Source: DAOUBP01 sp034432655 (GTDB lineage: Bacteria; Chloroflexota; Anaerolineae; CG2-30-64-16). From it: a stretch of DNA of 14,391 nucleotides. The stretch spans positions 1 to 14,391 of the forward strand of contig DAOUBP010000014.1 of NCBI GenBank assembly GCA_034432655.1, given 5' to 3'. Shown one piece after another: positions 6,125 through 13,125 of this stretch. Below the pieces are notes generated by a model. It was not told the DNA's origin. It did not search any database and saw only the letters and a program-made list of their open reading frames with translations. The position numbers and the translations under genes were made by a program. Position 1 is the stretch's first letter. Each line of letters opens with the position of its first letter.

Positions 6125-7057
6125 CTACAGCCTCAGTTTTTGTATCTCCGGCTTGAGCGCCCGCTCCAACCGTATCATCGCGTCGATCATCGCATCCTGG
6201 AGCTGTGGCCACCGCTCACGATCCTTAAGACCGCCCGAGGTGATGACATGCCGAATCCGGCTTGCGCGCCGATCGTCGAGCCGTTGCCACTCAAGGGGAC
6301 CGCCAAACGCGGCCTCGATGGCCTCTTTACGGTCATGCAAGGCATCGAAGATGCGTTTGTTCTCTTCCGTTTCTCCGCGATCAATGTAGAATTCGATCTG
6401 GGCATCGTTCATGCGGATGACGTAGCTGTACGACAGCCCGCTTTTGCCTGCACTGGCGTTGATCCAATTGTCGGTGCTGGGCGAAATGCGCGCGTGCAAC
6501 GGCGTCTTGCTCTTCGCTCGTTCCAGCAACTGCTGCCAGAACTCCAGGCGTAGAACGTGACGTTCGGCCAACTCCTTCTTCTGCTCGCCTGCCTGGCGCG
6601 CCTGTGGGCTGGGACCAGCGATGATCGTGAATAACGGCGCCGCCGGTGAATCGCCGATGCGGTAGGCCTCGATGCGAAGCAGGTAGATCGCCATGTCGGC
6701 CGGCAGCATTTCGTTGAGCCAATGGACGGCCTTTTCGTGCTCCGGCCGCGGCTCTTTGACGATCCAGACGGCGGTCTTCGCGTCAAGGTTGCTCATGTAG
6801 GTGATCAGCTTGCCCAAATGATCATGATCGGTGGCCTCCAACTGGTTCTCGATGACAACCAGGTTGTCGCGACCATCATCGGCCAGGATGTCGGCGGAGA
6901 ACGGACCGGCCGCAGCCTCACGCTCCAATAACGAGAGCTGCAACCCCAGCGTTTCGCCCAACAGATCGAGATTCTCGCTCAGCCAGGTAGTGAAGTCATG
7001 CGCCTCGTGGCGCCACAACTCACGCAAGTCAACGCGCGTCAACCGACCGATGTTCAT
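6125..7057 (-). CDS. DUF4268 protein with N-terminal PD-(D/E)XK-like nuclease domain
   Basis: A 310-residue soluble protein. The N-terminal part (about 15-135) has a restriction-endonuclease-like signature: Asp56 in FSADILA, then VVIENQLEATDHDHLGKL with Glu70 and Gln72 in the E-x-(K/Q) position. The DUF4268 domain covers roughly 170-300 (FWQQLLERA, YSYVIRMNDAQIEFYIDRG, FGGPLEWQRLDDRRASRI). Proteins of this architecture occur often in defence islands and beside restriction genes, but I know of no defined biochemical role. ATG at 7057 is chosen because GGGAGGG lies 5 nt upstream and because it overlaps the stop of the GxxExxY gene in an ATGA, a sign of translational coupling. The longer open frame to 7174 is only overlap with that gene. 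Confidence 0.88.
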   Translation of the reverse strand: MNIGRLTRVDLRELWRHEAHDFTTWLSENLDLLGETLGLQLSLLEREAAAGPFSADILADDGRDNLVVIENQLEATDHDHLGKLITYMSNLDAKTAVWIVKEPRPEHEKAVHWLNEMLPADMAIYLLRIEAYRIGDSPAAPLFTIIAGPSPQARQAGEQKKELAERHVLRLEFWQQLLERAKSKTPLHARISPSTDNWINASAGKSGLSYSYVIRMNDAQIEFYIDRGETEENKRIFDALHDRKEAIEAAFGGPLEWQRLDDRRASRIRHVITSGGLKDRERWPQLQDAMIDAMIRLERALKPEIQKLRL

Positions 7058-7479
7058 GGTTGCCCTCCCGATGATGGCGGTGTGTGCACAAAGCGTCGGA
7101 TACCCAACGGTTTCTGGCCGAAATTGATCAAGAGACACACCTTGTAACCCCCGCGGTGGAGATAGAGCAGACATTGCTCCACGTCCTCCGGCAGGATTTC
7201 GCTGCGAGCCTTGAGCTCCAACAATAGCTCCTCGGAATCATCCCAGACGACGAAATCTACCCGCCGCCTCGTCACGACAACCCCATCATAGGTGATGGGG
7301 ATCTCCACCTCACGCTGGCACTGAACGCCCCTCTTGCGCAGCGCGAGTTCGGTCGCGCGCTGGTAGTCCACTTCCATGCAGTGCAAGCCCAACTGACGCT
7401 GCACCTCGATGCATGCGCCGATGACGATGTAGGACAGGTCTTCAAACCGATGGCCTTTGACCGATCGCGTGTTGGACAT
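7054..7479 (-). CDS. GxxExxY family protein (PD-(D/E)XK nuclease-like)
   Basis: A 141-residue protein with the N-terminal helix pattern of the family: IVIGACIEVQRQLG followed by MEVDYQRATELALRKRG. In the name motif the Glu and Tyr are present (Glu36, Tyr39), but the first Gly is His33. The nuclease-like core follows, with Asp75 in RRRVDFVVW and Glu88-x-Lys90 in LLLELKARSEI, then the helix with CLLYLHRGGYKVCLLINFG. AGGAGG lies 8 nt before the ATG at 7479. Family members are widespread in environmental bacteria and their function is not established. The core fold argues for DNA cleavage or DNA binding. It overlaps the DUF4268 gene by 4 nt, so the two are probably made together. Confidence 0.87.
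   Translation of the reverse strand: MSNTRSVKGHRFEDLSYIVIGACIEVQRQLGLHCMEVDYQRATELALRKRGVQCQREVEIPITYDGVVVTRRRVDFVVWDDSEELLLELKARSEILPEDVEQCLLYLHRGGYKVCLLINFGQKPLGIRRFVHTPPSSGGQP
7063..7069 (-). promoter_or_regulatory. Ribosome binding site fixing the DUF4268 gene start
   Basis: GGGAGGG on the minus strand, 5 nt before the ATG at 7057 and inside the last codons of the GxxExxY gene. Confidence 0.7.
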
Positions 7480-7526
7480 GATCGCGTCCTCCTGAGGAAT
7501 CGGTGTGGATCACGAGATGCTTTGGA

Positions 7527-7655
7527 CCACGAAAGAACGCGAAAGACACGAGAAACGCGAAAGACACGAAGGGCGCGAAAGGCACGAAAAGGGCGGAAAG
7601 CGCGAAAGGGTACGCCCGCTTTCGTGTCTTTCGCGCCCTTTCGCGAGTTTCGCGA
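7527..7655. repeat. Short tandem repeats (about 18 nt, CACGAAAG/CGCGAAAG type) with an inverted copy
   Basis: Between the GxxExxY and methylase genes, a purine-rich unit of 18-19 nt repeats about four times: units at 7546-7563, 7564-7581 and 7582-7600, plus a partial at 7527-7545. Each is built of acacga and gcgaaag blocks. At 7619-7655 the same words return in reverse complement (CTTTCGTGTCTTTCGCG and onward). The whole can fold into an imperfect hairpin with arms of about 36 nt. No unique spacers are present, so it is not CRISPR. It resembles a dispersed intergenic repeat family. Confidence 0.8.
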
Positions 7656-7665
7656 TCCAAGCTCT

Positions 7666-10600
7666 TTACCCCAACTCCGCCAGACTCTCCTGGATCTCCC
7701 GCAGCTCCGCGTCGGTCAAGCCCCACAGCCGCGCGGCCAGCCGGTCCACCTCCGCCTCGAGCTCCCGTACGCGGGCCGCATCCCCGGCCGCCGTGGCCGC
7801 GTGCGCCTGCCGGGAGAGGTCGGCCAGAAGCAAATGCAAGGGGTTATTTGCCACAAATGTTGGGATATTCAGAGCAGCTATGAAGGTCGTCGAAACATGC
7901 TTATAATCTCGCATCTTGTAATGCGCTCGCACAGGTAAAGAATTGAGCAATGCGCAAAGATAATGGGCCTCCGAACACGAGTCTGTAGGCACAAAGTAAC
8001 TGGTCTGATCGGGGATAACTCGCTTGTCCATATACTCAGAGACAACTGCTGCAACCAGGGTAGTGGCGACTTCCCCCCGCCACACCACCTTGTATGGCGC
8101 AAAGGTATATTGGCCCACATCGAAGAGCGAGTAGAAAGGATCGCTCTCCTTGAAATACCGCCGGTAGCCGGACCGCCGTCGCAGTTCGTCCTCGAAGCGC
8201 TTCAGGTAGGCGTAGGTTTTCGGGTATGTCACGGCCAGCCAGTTCTCATCGTAGCCGCGGCGCTTCTCCGGGTCCTGCACCATCAGGAGGTACGCCTGGG
8301 GCGTCGCCTGCCAGCGGCCTACATCCCGGCCGCGCAGGAGCGGATAGAGCAGATCCGGTTCGATGGCCACCTGGACGCTCTCGACCTCAAGCTTGGCGCC
8401 TTCGGTGATGTTGCTCACCACGACCAGCCCATCAGGGCGGGTGGCCACAATCTCCAGCCAGTAGACGCCGTTCAGCCATGTGCAGACGCCGGCCTTGCCG
8501 ACATACTCCGACGCGCCCAAGACCTTCTGGATCGCTTGCAGCGCCTTCCGTTTGCCGGTCAGCCAGGGGGAGGTTGGATCCTTGTCGTCCACCGGCTGCG
8601 CGACAAACTGACGGATGGCGCACATCGCCGTCGCTTCGTCCAGCGTGGCGTCTTCCGAGATGCTACAGCCGGCGGCGGTCTTGCGCCACAGCGCGTAGGG
8701 GACCGGATACCGGGTCTGGCGGCCGCGCTGCAGGATGATCACCGCCGTGCGGTTGGTCGCGCCCTCGAAGGGTTGCAGGTCCACCAGGTCATCCACGTAG
8801 GTCGCCGCCATCGGCGTGCCGCTTCCCAGCACGAACCGCCGGAAGCCCTGGCCCGCGCCGGATGTCTTGAGCACGCTCTGGGTGATGATGAAGCCGAGCT
8901 TGCCGTCGTCCTTCAGGTAATTGTCCGCCGCCACGAAGGTCAAGAGCATCGAGATGTCCTTTTTGCCCTTGCCCAGGATCGTATCCATGCCGCTATGCGG
9001 AAAGAGATTGTGATAGACCCAGAGGGGTTTGGTATCGTTACGATAATCCCCCGGCAAGCTCTCCCAGTTCACCCACGGCGGGTTCCCCGCCACGTAGTCG
9101 AACCGGCCCTGGAACAACGGCGCGAAGGCGTTCTTGATGATGCGCGCCCAGATGCCGTTGATGCCCTGGCGCTCCAGGTCGAGCAGCTGCTCGTACAACC
9201 CCACCGCGACCGCCACCTCCGGCTCGTCGGCCGCCGGGTCCAGCGGGAAGGCCCGCAGTAGCCGCTGGCGGAACTGGTCGGCGCTCAGGCCGGCCGTCAC
9301 GCACTCCTCCAACAGGTCGGCCAGCTGGTCGATGTAACGCGCGTCCACCAACGAGCGCGGGACGGTGAACTTGCCGACCGCGGTGTTGAAGGTGTAGCTG
9401 TGTTGGCCGAACAGGTCGGCGCCCTGGGAGGGGGTCAGGATGCTGTCGGCCAGGTAGACCGGGATCGTCACCTCCCCGCGGCGGTGCGCCAGCAGGTCGC
9501 CCAGCGCCAGCAGGTAGTTGGTGCGCGCGGAGCTCACGGCCAGCGGGTTCAGGTCGAAGCCGACGATGTTGCGCAGGATCGCGTCCAGCACGTCGGCCTC
9601 GTTCAGCCCCCGCTCCTCCGCGTAGGCCTTGGCCCGCTTGATCGCCAGCACCAGGAACGTGCCCGAGCCGCATGCAGGATCGAGCAGGCGCTTGCCCGGA
9701 TTGCCGTCATAGCCCAACTGGTTGAGCAGCCGCTCGGCCAGCCAGTCGGGCGTGTAGTACTCGCCCAGCGCGTGGCGCAGCTTCCTGGGCATCAGGTTCT
9801 GGTACAGCCGCTTGAGCAGGTCGCGCGTCTCCTCGGGGTCCACGTCCAGCGTCACCAGCGAGTAATCCGCCAGGTCGCCGATCAGCCGGCGCAGCGCGGC
9901 CTCCAACCCCTCGTCCCAGGCATCCAGGTACCAGCCGAAGAAGTCGCCTTCCAGAAAGTTCTTGATGCCGAAATCGGCGAAGATGCCGCCCCGCTCCATC
10001 TTGCGCAGGTAGGCCCGCAGCTTGTCCGGGTCGGCCGAAGCCACCTGGGCCAGCCCCGTGCCCACCTTCGGCATCAGGTAGTAGTGGGCGATCTGCACCG
10101 CCAGCAGCTTGATGAACGTCGCGTAGTAGGTGTGGATGGCGAAGAAGAGCCGCTCGATGTCGGGCTGCGCGTCCTTCACCGCGTACGACTTCGCCAGCGC
10201 AGGGGCGTCCAACTGCCCGCCGGCCGGGTCGTAGCCGGTCACCTCCTGGAACTGGCGGCGCCATTGGCGAAAGAGGGTCGCGACCTTAGCGGCAGCCCGC
10301 ACCTCACCCCCATCCCCCTCTCCTCTCCCGGCTTCGGGAGAGGAGAGGGGGCCAGGGGGAGTAGTGAGGGCCGCCAACGCGCGATACAGCGCCGGCACCA
10401 CCGCCCGCGCGGTGTTGCTGTTCTCGCCGAAGTCGCGCACCAGGTTCTCCGGCGTCACCGCCTTCTCGGTGGAGAGGGAGAGCAGGTAGCGCAGGAAGGT
10501 CTCGGTGCTGTGCGCGCTCACCGGCACGGGGTCGTCAATGCGCCAGTGATCGTCGCGGAAGCGCACAAAGATGAAGAAGGAGCCGTCGAGCACCGCGCCG

Positions 10601-10962
10601 GCCAGCCGCTCCTTGCGGTGGCGCTCCAGCCGCTCCAGCCCCTCCATGTACTGCTTCACCTGGCCGACCGCATGCTGATTCGGCCGCGCGTTCGGTTCCT
10701 TGCGCAGGCTTCCGGGCGGCTCGTACTCGATGACGAAGCGGTTGTAGACCGCGTCCGCGCGGCCGTTGATCAGCGTGCGCTCACGTTGCAAGGTCAGCGT
10801 CACATCGAAATTCTGCGCGAACTTCTCGATGACGCGCTCGACTGCGGCGACCAGATCGGCCTCGTTGCACGCCTTGCACGCCGCGTCGCGGATGCCTTTG
10901 GCGATCTCCGGCGCGCGGCGTTGCACCAAGGCTTCGAGTTCGGTGGGGGTGAAGTTGGGCAT
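7666..10962 (-). CDS. Type IIG/Eco57I-like restriction-modification protein (nuclease-like domain plus N6-adenine methylase)
   Basis: A 1098-residue protein. The N-terminal domain (about 1-195) is nuclease-like, with GRADAVYNRFVIEYEPPG at 67-84 giving Asp70, Glu79 and Glu81 (E-x-E where E-x-K is usual). A helical region (225-395) leads to the methylase core: LGEYYTPDWLAERLL (399-413), SAM motif DPACGSGTFL (428-437), GFDLNPLAV (468-476) and catalytic NPPW (627-630). The remainder, about 700-1050, is probably the target-recognition part, with GRDVGRW typical of this group; the tail (1050-1098) is helical. Such enzymes methylate adenine in a recognition site and may cut unmodified DNA. ATG at 10962 has GGAG about 11 nt upstream. 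An inserted palindromic repeat encodes residues near 198-221. It lies downstream of nurA and herA on the same strand. PglX-like modification without cutting is an alternative. Confidence 0.88.
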   Translation of the reverse strand: MPNFTPTELEALVQRRAPEIAKGIRDAACKACNEADLVAAVERVIEKFAQNFDVTLTLQRERTLINGRADAVYNRFVIEYEPPGSLRKEPNARPNQHAVGQVKQYMEGLERLERHRKERLAGAVLDGSFFIFVRFRDDHWRIDDPVPVSAHSTETFLRYLLSLSTEKAVTPENLVRDFGENSNTARAVVPALYRALAALTTPPGPLSSPEAGRGEGDGGEVRAAAKVATLFRQWRRQFQEVTGYDPAGGQLDAPALAKSYAVKDAQPDIERLFFAIHTYYATFIKLLAVQIAHYYLMPKVGTGLAQVASADPDKLRAYLRKMERGGIFADFGIKNFLEGDFFGWYLDAWDEGLEAALRRLIGDLADYSLVTLDVDPEETRDLLKRLYQNLMPRKLRHALGEYYTPDWLAERLLNQLGYDGNPGKRLLDPACGSGTFLVLAIKRAKAYAEERGLNEADVLDAILRNIVGFDLNPLAVSSARTNYLLALGDLLAHRRGEVTIPVYLADSILTPSQGADLFGQHSYTFNTAVGKFTVPRSLVDARYIDQLADLLEECVTAGLSADQFRQRLLRAFPLDPAADEPEVAVAVGLYEQLLDLERQGINGIWARIIKNAFAPLFQGRFDYVAGNPPWVNWESLPGDYRNDTKPLWVYHNLFPHSGMDTILGKGKKDISMLLTFVAADNYLKDDGKLGFIITQSVLKTSGAGQGFRRFVLGSGTPMAATYVDDLVDLQPFEGATNRTAVIILQRGRQTRYPVPYALWRKTAAGCSISEDATLDEATAMCAIRQFVAQPVDDKDPTSPWLTGKRKALQAIQKVLGASEYVGKAGVCTWLNGVYWLEIVATRPDGLVVVSNITEGAKLEVESVQVAIEPDLLYPLLRGRDVGRWQATPQAYLLMVQDPEKRRGYDENWLAVTYPKTYAYLKRFEDELRRRSGYRRYFKESDPFYSLFDVGQYTFAPYKVVWRGEVATTLVAAVVSEYMDKRVIPDQTSYFVPTDSCSEAHYLCALLNSLPVRAHYKMRDYKHVSTTFIAALNIPTFVANNPLHLLLADLSRQAHAATAAGDAARVRELEAEVDRLAARLWGLTDAELREIQESLAELG
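10302..10369. repeat. Palindromic repeat inserted in the methylase coding sequence
   Basis: A perfect 17-bp inverted repeat (10314-10330 with 10335-10351, loop GCTT) rich in CTCTCC/GGAGAG lies inside longer imperfect arms ending in CCTCAC (10302-10307) and GTGAGG (10364-10369). It keeps the frame open and adds a Pro/Gly-rich linker (PPGPLSSPEAGRGEGDGG) between the nuclease-like and helical domains. It resembles a dispersed palindromic element that landed in a gene. Confidence 0.85.
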
Positions 10963-11006
10963 GGTTCAGAACACTCCTCAGCGGCCGGTTTGCGCCAAAA
11001 TCGCAC

Positions 11007-11036
11007 TTGACGCCGCAGGGGTTTTCGTGCTATAGT
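11007..11036 (+). promoter_or_regulatory. Plus-strand sigma70-like promoter with extended -10, pointing against all genes
   Basis: TTGACG (11007-11012), an 18-nt spacer and TATAGT (11031-11036), preceded by TG to give an extended -10. Transcription would run toward higher coordinates, antisense to the truncated DUF3800 gene. The only short frame right after it encodes eight codons (start at 11042). It may make an antisense or structured RNA, or be left from a deleted gene. Confidence 0.55.
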
Positions 11037-11059
11037 AGTCAATGAAGCGGCATCGTAAA
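11029..11059 (-). promoter_or_regulatory. Possible minus-strand promoter for the methylase gene, sharing the TATA core
   Basis: On the minus strand TTTACG (11054-11059), a 19-nt spacer and TATAGC (11029-11034) reuse the same CTATAG core as the plus-strand promoter. The spacer is long, so this is a weak call. It would start the methylase transcript separately from nurA-herA. Confidence 0.3.
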
Positions 11060-11074
11060 GCCTGGTGACCCTGG

Positions 11075-11115
11075 CCACTCGGAGAGTGGACCTAGCTGGC
11101 GCTGAAATGCGCCGG
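11075..11115 (+). other. Two adjacent stem-loops downstream of the plus-strand promoter
   Basis: CCACTC/GAGTGG (11075-11080 with 11084-11089, 3-nt loop) is followed by a hairpin of CTGGCGC with GCGCCGG (11096-11102 with 11109-11115, loop TGAAAT, one T-G pair). They begin some 30 nt after the expected start of the plus-strand promoter. This could be a small structured RNA, but no known RNA family was recognised. Confidence 0.3.
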
Positions 11116-11397
11116 GACAGATTGAAATCGGGGCCCAGGGTGAGCCATAGCTGCCGGTTCCTCAGCCAATGCCCGCAGCAGGTCGGCAATCACTGGCTCG
11201 CGCGAGGCATTGGCCTTCATTTCGCCAGAACGGAGACTTGTGCCATATCGTTTCTGCATCCGCCGAACATGCAATTCGATGGGCCTCGGCGACGTGCTAA
11301 CCAGTAGCGCGATCACCAGGTAGCGACTGCCGGAGAAGGGCGCAACCGTGCCCGATTCGTCCACGAAAGCGTAGTGCGGCACAGTCGGATTCGCCAT
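11092..11397 (-). pseudogene. DUF3800 family protein, C-terminally truncated
   Basis: A 101-residue remnant of a DUF3800 protein. The start of the family fold is clear: HYAFVDESGTVAPFSGSRYL with the hallmark Asp13-Glu14-Ser15-Gly16, the strand YLVIALLVS, and the later SGEMKAN (58-63) with Glu59 and Lys61. DUF3800 proteins have an RNase H-like fold and are usually more than 200 residues long. Here the similarity fades near residue 83, and the tail (PRFQSVPAHFSAS) looks like out-of-family translation up to a TAG. I checked the other two frames after this point and saw no continuation, so a deletion is more likely than a simple frameshift. It begins 10 nt after the HerA stop, so an intact copy was probably part of the same operon. 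A functional short form cannot be excluded. Confidence 0.65.
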
Positions 11398-11407
11398 GCT
11401 GTAAGCT

Positions 11408-13072
11408 CTACGACTGCTCCTGCTGGTACGCCGGCCTGGGGAAGATCACCTTCACCGGCTGGCGATACACCGCGTGGCTGATCAACAGCTCCCCCTTGCC
11501 CAGCCGCGTCACCGCGTTGCGGATATCCTGATCCAGGAAGCGGTAATCGGGCGCGTTGACCTCGGACGACCCCGTGCGGCCGATGATCTTGGTCGCGCTG
11601 TTGCCGGTCACGCGCGGGTGTACCGCGCTCATGAACTGCTGGGCCGAGATCAGGATCACCCCCAGGCTGCGGCCGCGTTCGGCCACGTCGAGAACCTGCT
11701 GGGTGATCGGGCTTTCCTTGCCACCGCCGGGCGCGTACTTGTTCAGCTCATCCACGAAGATGATCACCTTCTCCGGCACGGGCGCCTTCTCGGTGCGTTC
11801 CTCCACGGCCTCAGCCTTCACCGCGTAGATGGTGCGCAGGATGTCGCCGAAGACCAGCGTCTGCTCGTCGTCGGCCAGCTTGGCGATGTCCACCACGTAG
11901 GTCCAGCCGCCCTTGATGTTGGTCAGCTCGTCGGCCAGCAACTTCTCGTTGCGAGCGCGGCTGTCCACGAACAACCCGGTCTGCCGCGTCTGCACGATGC
12001 GACGGAGGTGGCGGCGGAACATGCCGATGGAGGAGCCGGCGAACATGCCCCGCCAGCGCCCCTTCTCGCCCCCGGCCTGCCGCAGGTACTCCAGCAACCC
12101 GCTCCAGCTCTGCATCCTCTGCGCATCCGGCTCGCCGTTGACCAGGATCTCCTTGATCTCGCCGTAGATCCCCTCGATGGTGCCGCTGGGGTCGGCCACA
12201 TTGCTGAAGAGCAGGTCGAGCTTGTCGGCCGTGCCGGGCAGATCGTAGGCGTAGAGGGTGTAAAGGCTCGGCTCCGGCGGGAAGCAGTTGGGGACGCCCT
12301 TATCGCCTCGCGGGATCAGGTAGCGCACCTGGTCGAACGGCTTCGGCTCCAGCCCCATCGCCTCCCACAGTTCCTTCTGTTCGGGCGGCAGCTCCGGCCC
12401 GCGCACATCCACCTGCAGCAGATCGGCCTGCTTCACGTTCAGGATGATCACGGCGATCTTATCCTTGTCCCGCGCGGTCTGCAGGATGGACTGGAGCAGG
12501 AACATCGCGTACGAGGTCTTGGTCGCCAGCCCGCTGATGCCGGAGATGTTGACGTGGGCCGACTCGGGGCCGAGCACGTAGCGCCGGTCCAGGTAGGCCA
12601 CGGCCGCCGCGCCGTTGCTCATCTTGATCAGCCCGGCCGGGATGGCGTCGTGCTTGCGCTCCCGCACCAGCGTGTCGGTCCCGAGCGCGCTCTGGATGTC
12701 CTCCGGTTGCGCGAAGTAGACCAGCCGCTCGCTGGGAACGGGCATGTAGATGTCCGCCGTGTTGCTCAGGACGTTGGCCGCGGCGACGGTGGTCCCCTGG
12801 CGGTTTGTGTTCGGCTCTTCGTCGAGCTGGCCGAAGTTGCTGGAGATGTAGTTGGCCAGGTGGGTCGGCGCGTCGGTGCGATGCTCCAGAGTGGTCACCA
12901 GCCCGAAGGTGCGGCTGGGCGGCTGGCCAGGCTGGTTCACCTGCTCCACGGCCACGATGTCGAAGGGGTTGACGATCACCCCCTCCGGCAGCCAGAAGGT
13001 CAGCTTCTCGGAGGTAATCGCGTCGCGTTCGGTGGCCGATGTGCGGCCGATGGGTGTGGGTGTTTCGGTCAT
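11408..13072 (-). CDS. herA: HerA-type ATPase (FtsK-HerA superfamily DNA translocase)
   Basis: A 554-residue ATPase. An N-terminal barrel-like region (about 22-165) resembles the HAS-barrel of HerA proteins. The P-loop region is NISGISGLATKTS at 175-187, an unusual variant; Walker B is VIIFVDELNKY at 436-446 (Asp441, Glu442). A sensor-type strand LISAQQF (474-480) and a possible arginine finger in KIIGRTGS (495-502) follow. HerA forms hexameric rings that pump DNA and work with the nuclease NurA, which is encoded immediately upstream here. The start at 13072 is set by AAGGAG 7 nt upstream; the open frame runs back to 13123 only through the palindrome at 13092-13125. It is followed after 10 nt by the DUF3800 remnant and then the methylase gene. 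Bacterial HerA proteins occur both in repair and in several anti-phage systems; the methylase neighbour favours defence. Confidence 0.9.
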   Translation of the reverse strand: MTETPTPIGRTSATERDAITSEKLTFWLPEGVIVNPFDIVAVEQVNQPGQPPSRTFGLVTTLEHRTDAPTHLANYISSNFGQLDEEPNTNRQGTTVAAANVLSNTADIYMPVPSERLVYFAQPEDIQSALGTDTLVRERKHDAIPAGLIKMSNGAAAVAYLDRRYVLGPESAHVNISGISGLATKTSYAMFLLQSILQTARDKDKIAVIILNVKQADLLQVDVRGPELPPEQKELWEAMGLEPKPFDQVRYLIPRGDKGVPNCFPPEPSLYTLYAYDLPGTADKLDLLFSNVADPSGTIEGIYGEIKEILVNGEPDAQRMQSWSGLLEYLRQAGGEKGRWRGMFAGSSIGMFRRHLRRIVQTRQTGLFVDSRARNEKLLADELTNIKGGWTYVVDIAKLADDEQTLVFGDILRTIYAVKAEAVEERTEKAPVPEKVIIFVDELNKYAPGGGKESPITQQVLDVAERGRSLGVILISAQQFMSAVHPRVTGNSATKIIGRTGSSEVNAPDYRFLDQDIRNAVTRLGKGELLISHAVYRQPVKVIFPRPAYQQEQS

Positions 13073-13079
13073 GGGATAT

Positions 13080-13085
13080 CTCCTT
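13080..13085 (-). promoter_or_regulatory. Ribosome binding site fixing the herA start
   Basis: AAGGAG on the minus strand, 7 nt before the ATG at 13072. It excludes the longer frame that reads through the palindrome. Confidence 0.75.
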
Positions 13086-13091
13086 GCCGCC

Positions 13092-13125
13092 ACGTGCCTG
13101 GCACTTTCGGAAGTGCCAGGCACGT
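13092..13125. repeat. Perfect 15-bp palindrome between nurA and herA
   Basis: ACGTGCCTGGCACTT (13092-13106) and its exact reverse complement (13111-13125) flank the loop TCGG. Its edge touches the first base of the nurA stop codon (13125-13127). No U-run follows on the minus strand, so read-through into herA is expected. It looks like a dispersed palindromic element and may tune the ratio of the two proteins. Confidence 0.85.

Noticed and set aside
6111..6212. N-terminal extension of the radical SAM protein
   Set aside because: It overlaps the 3' end of the DUF4268 gene in another frame and carries no domain; the ATG at 6110 falls neatly after that gene's stop.
7527..7655. CRISPR array
   Set aside because: Units of about 18 nt follow each other directly without unique spacers and are then inverted; no cas gene is nearby.
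10800..11189. Continuation of DUF3800 in another minus-strand frame
   Set aside because: The frame translates to an Arg-rich sequence with none of the later DUF3800 features and overlaps the methylase start.
13073..13123. N-terminal extension of HerA up to 13123
   Set aside because: It is encoded by the palindrome at 13092-13125, and a good ribosome site stands before the ATG at 13072.
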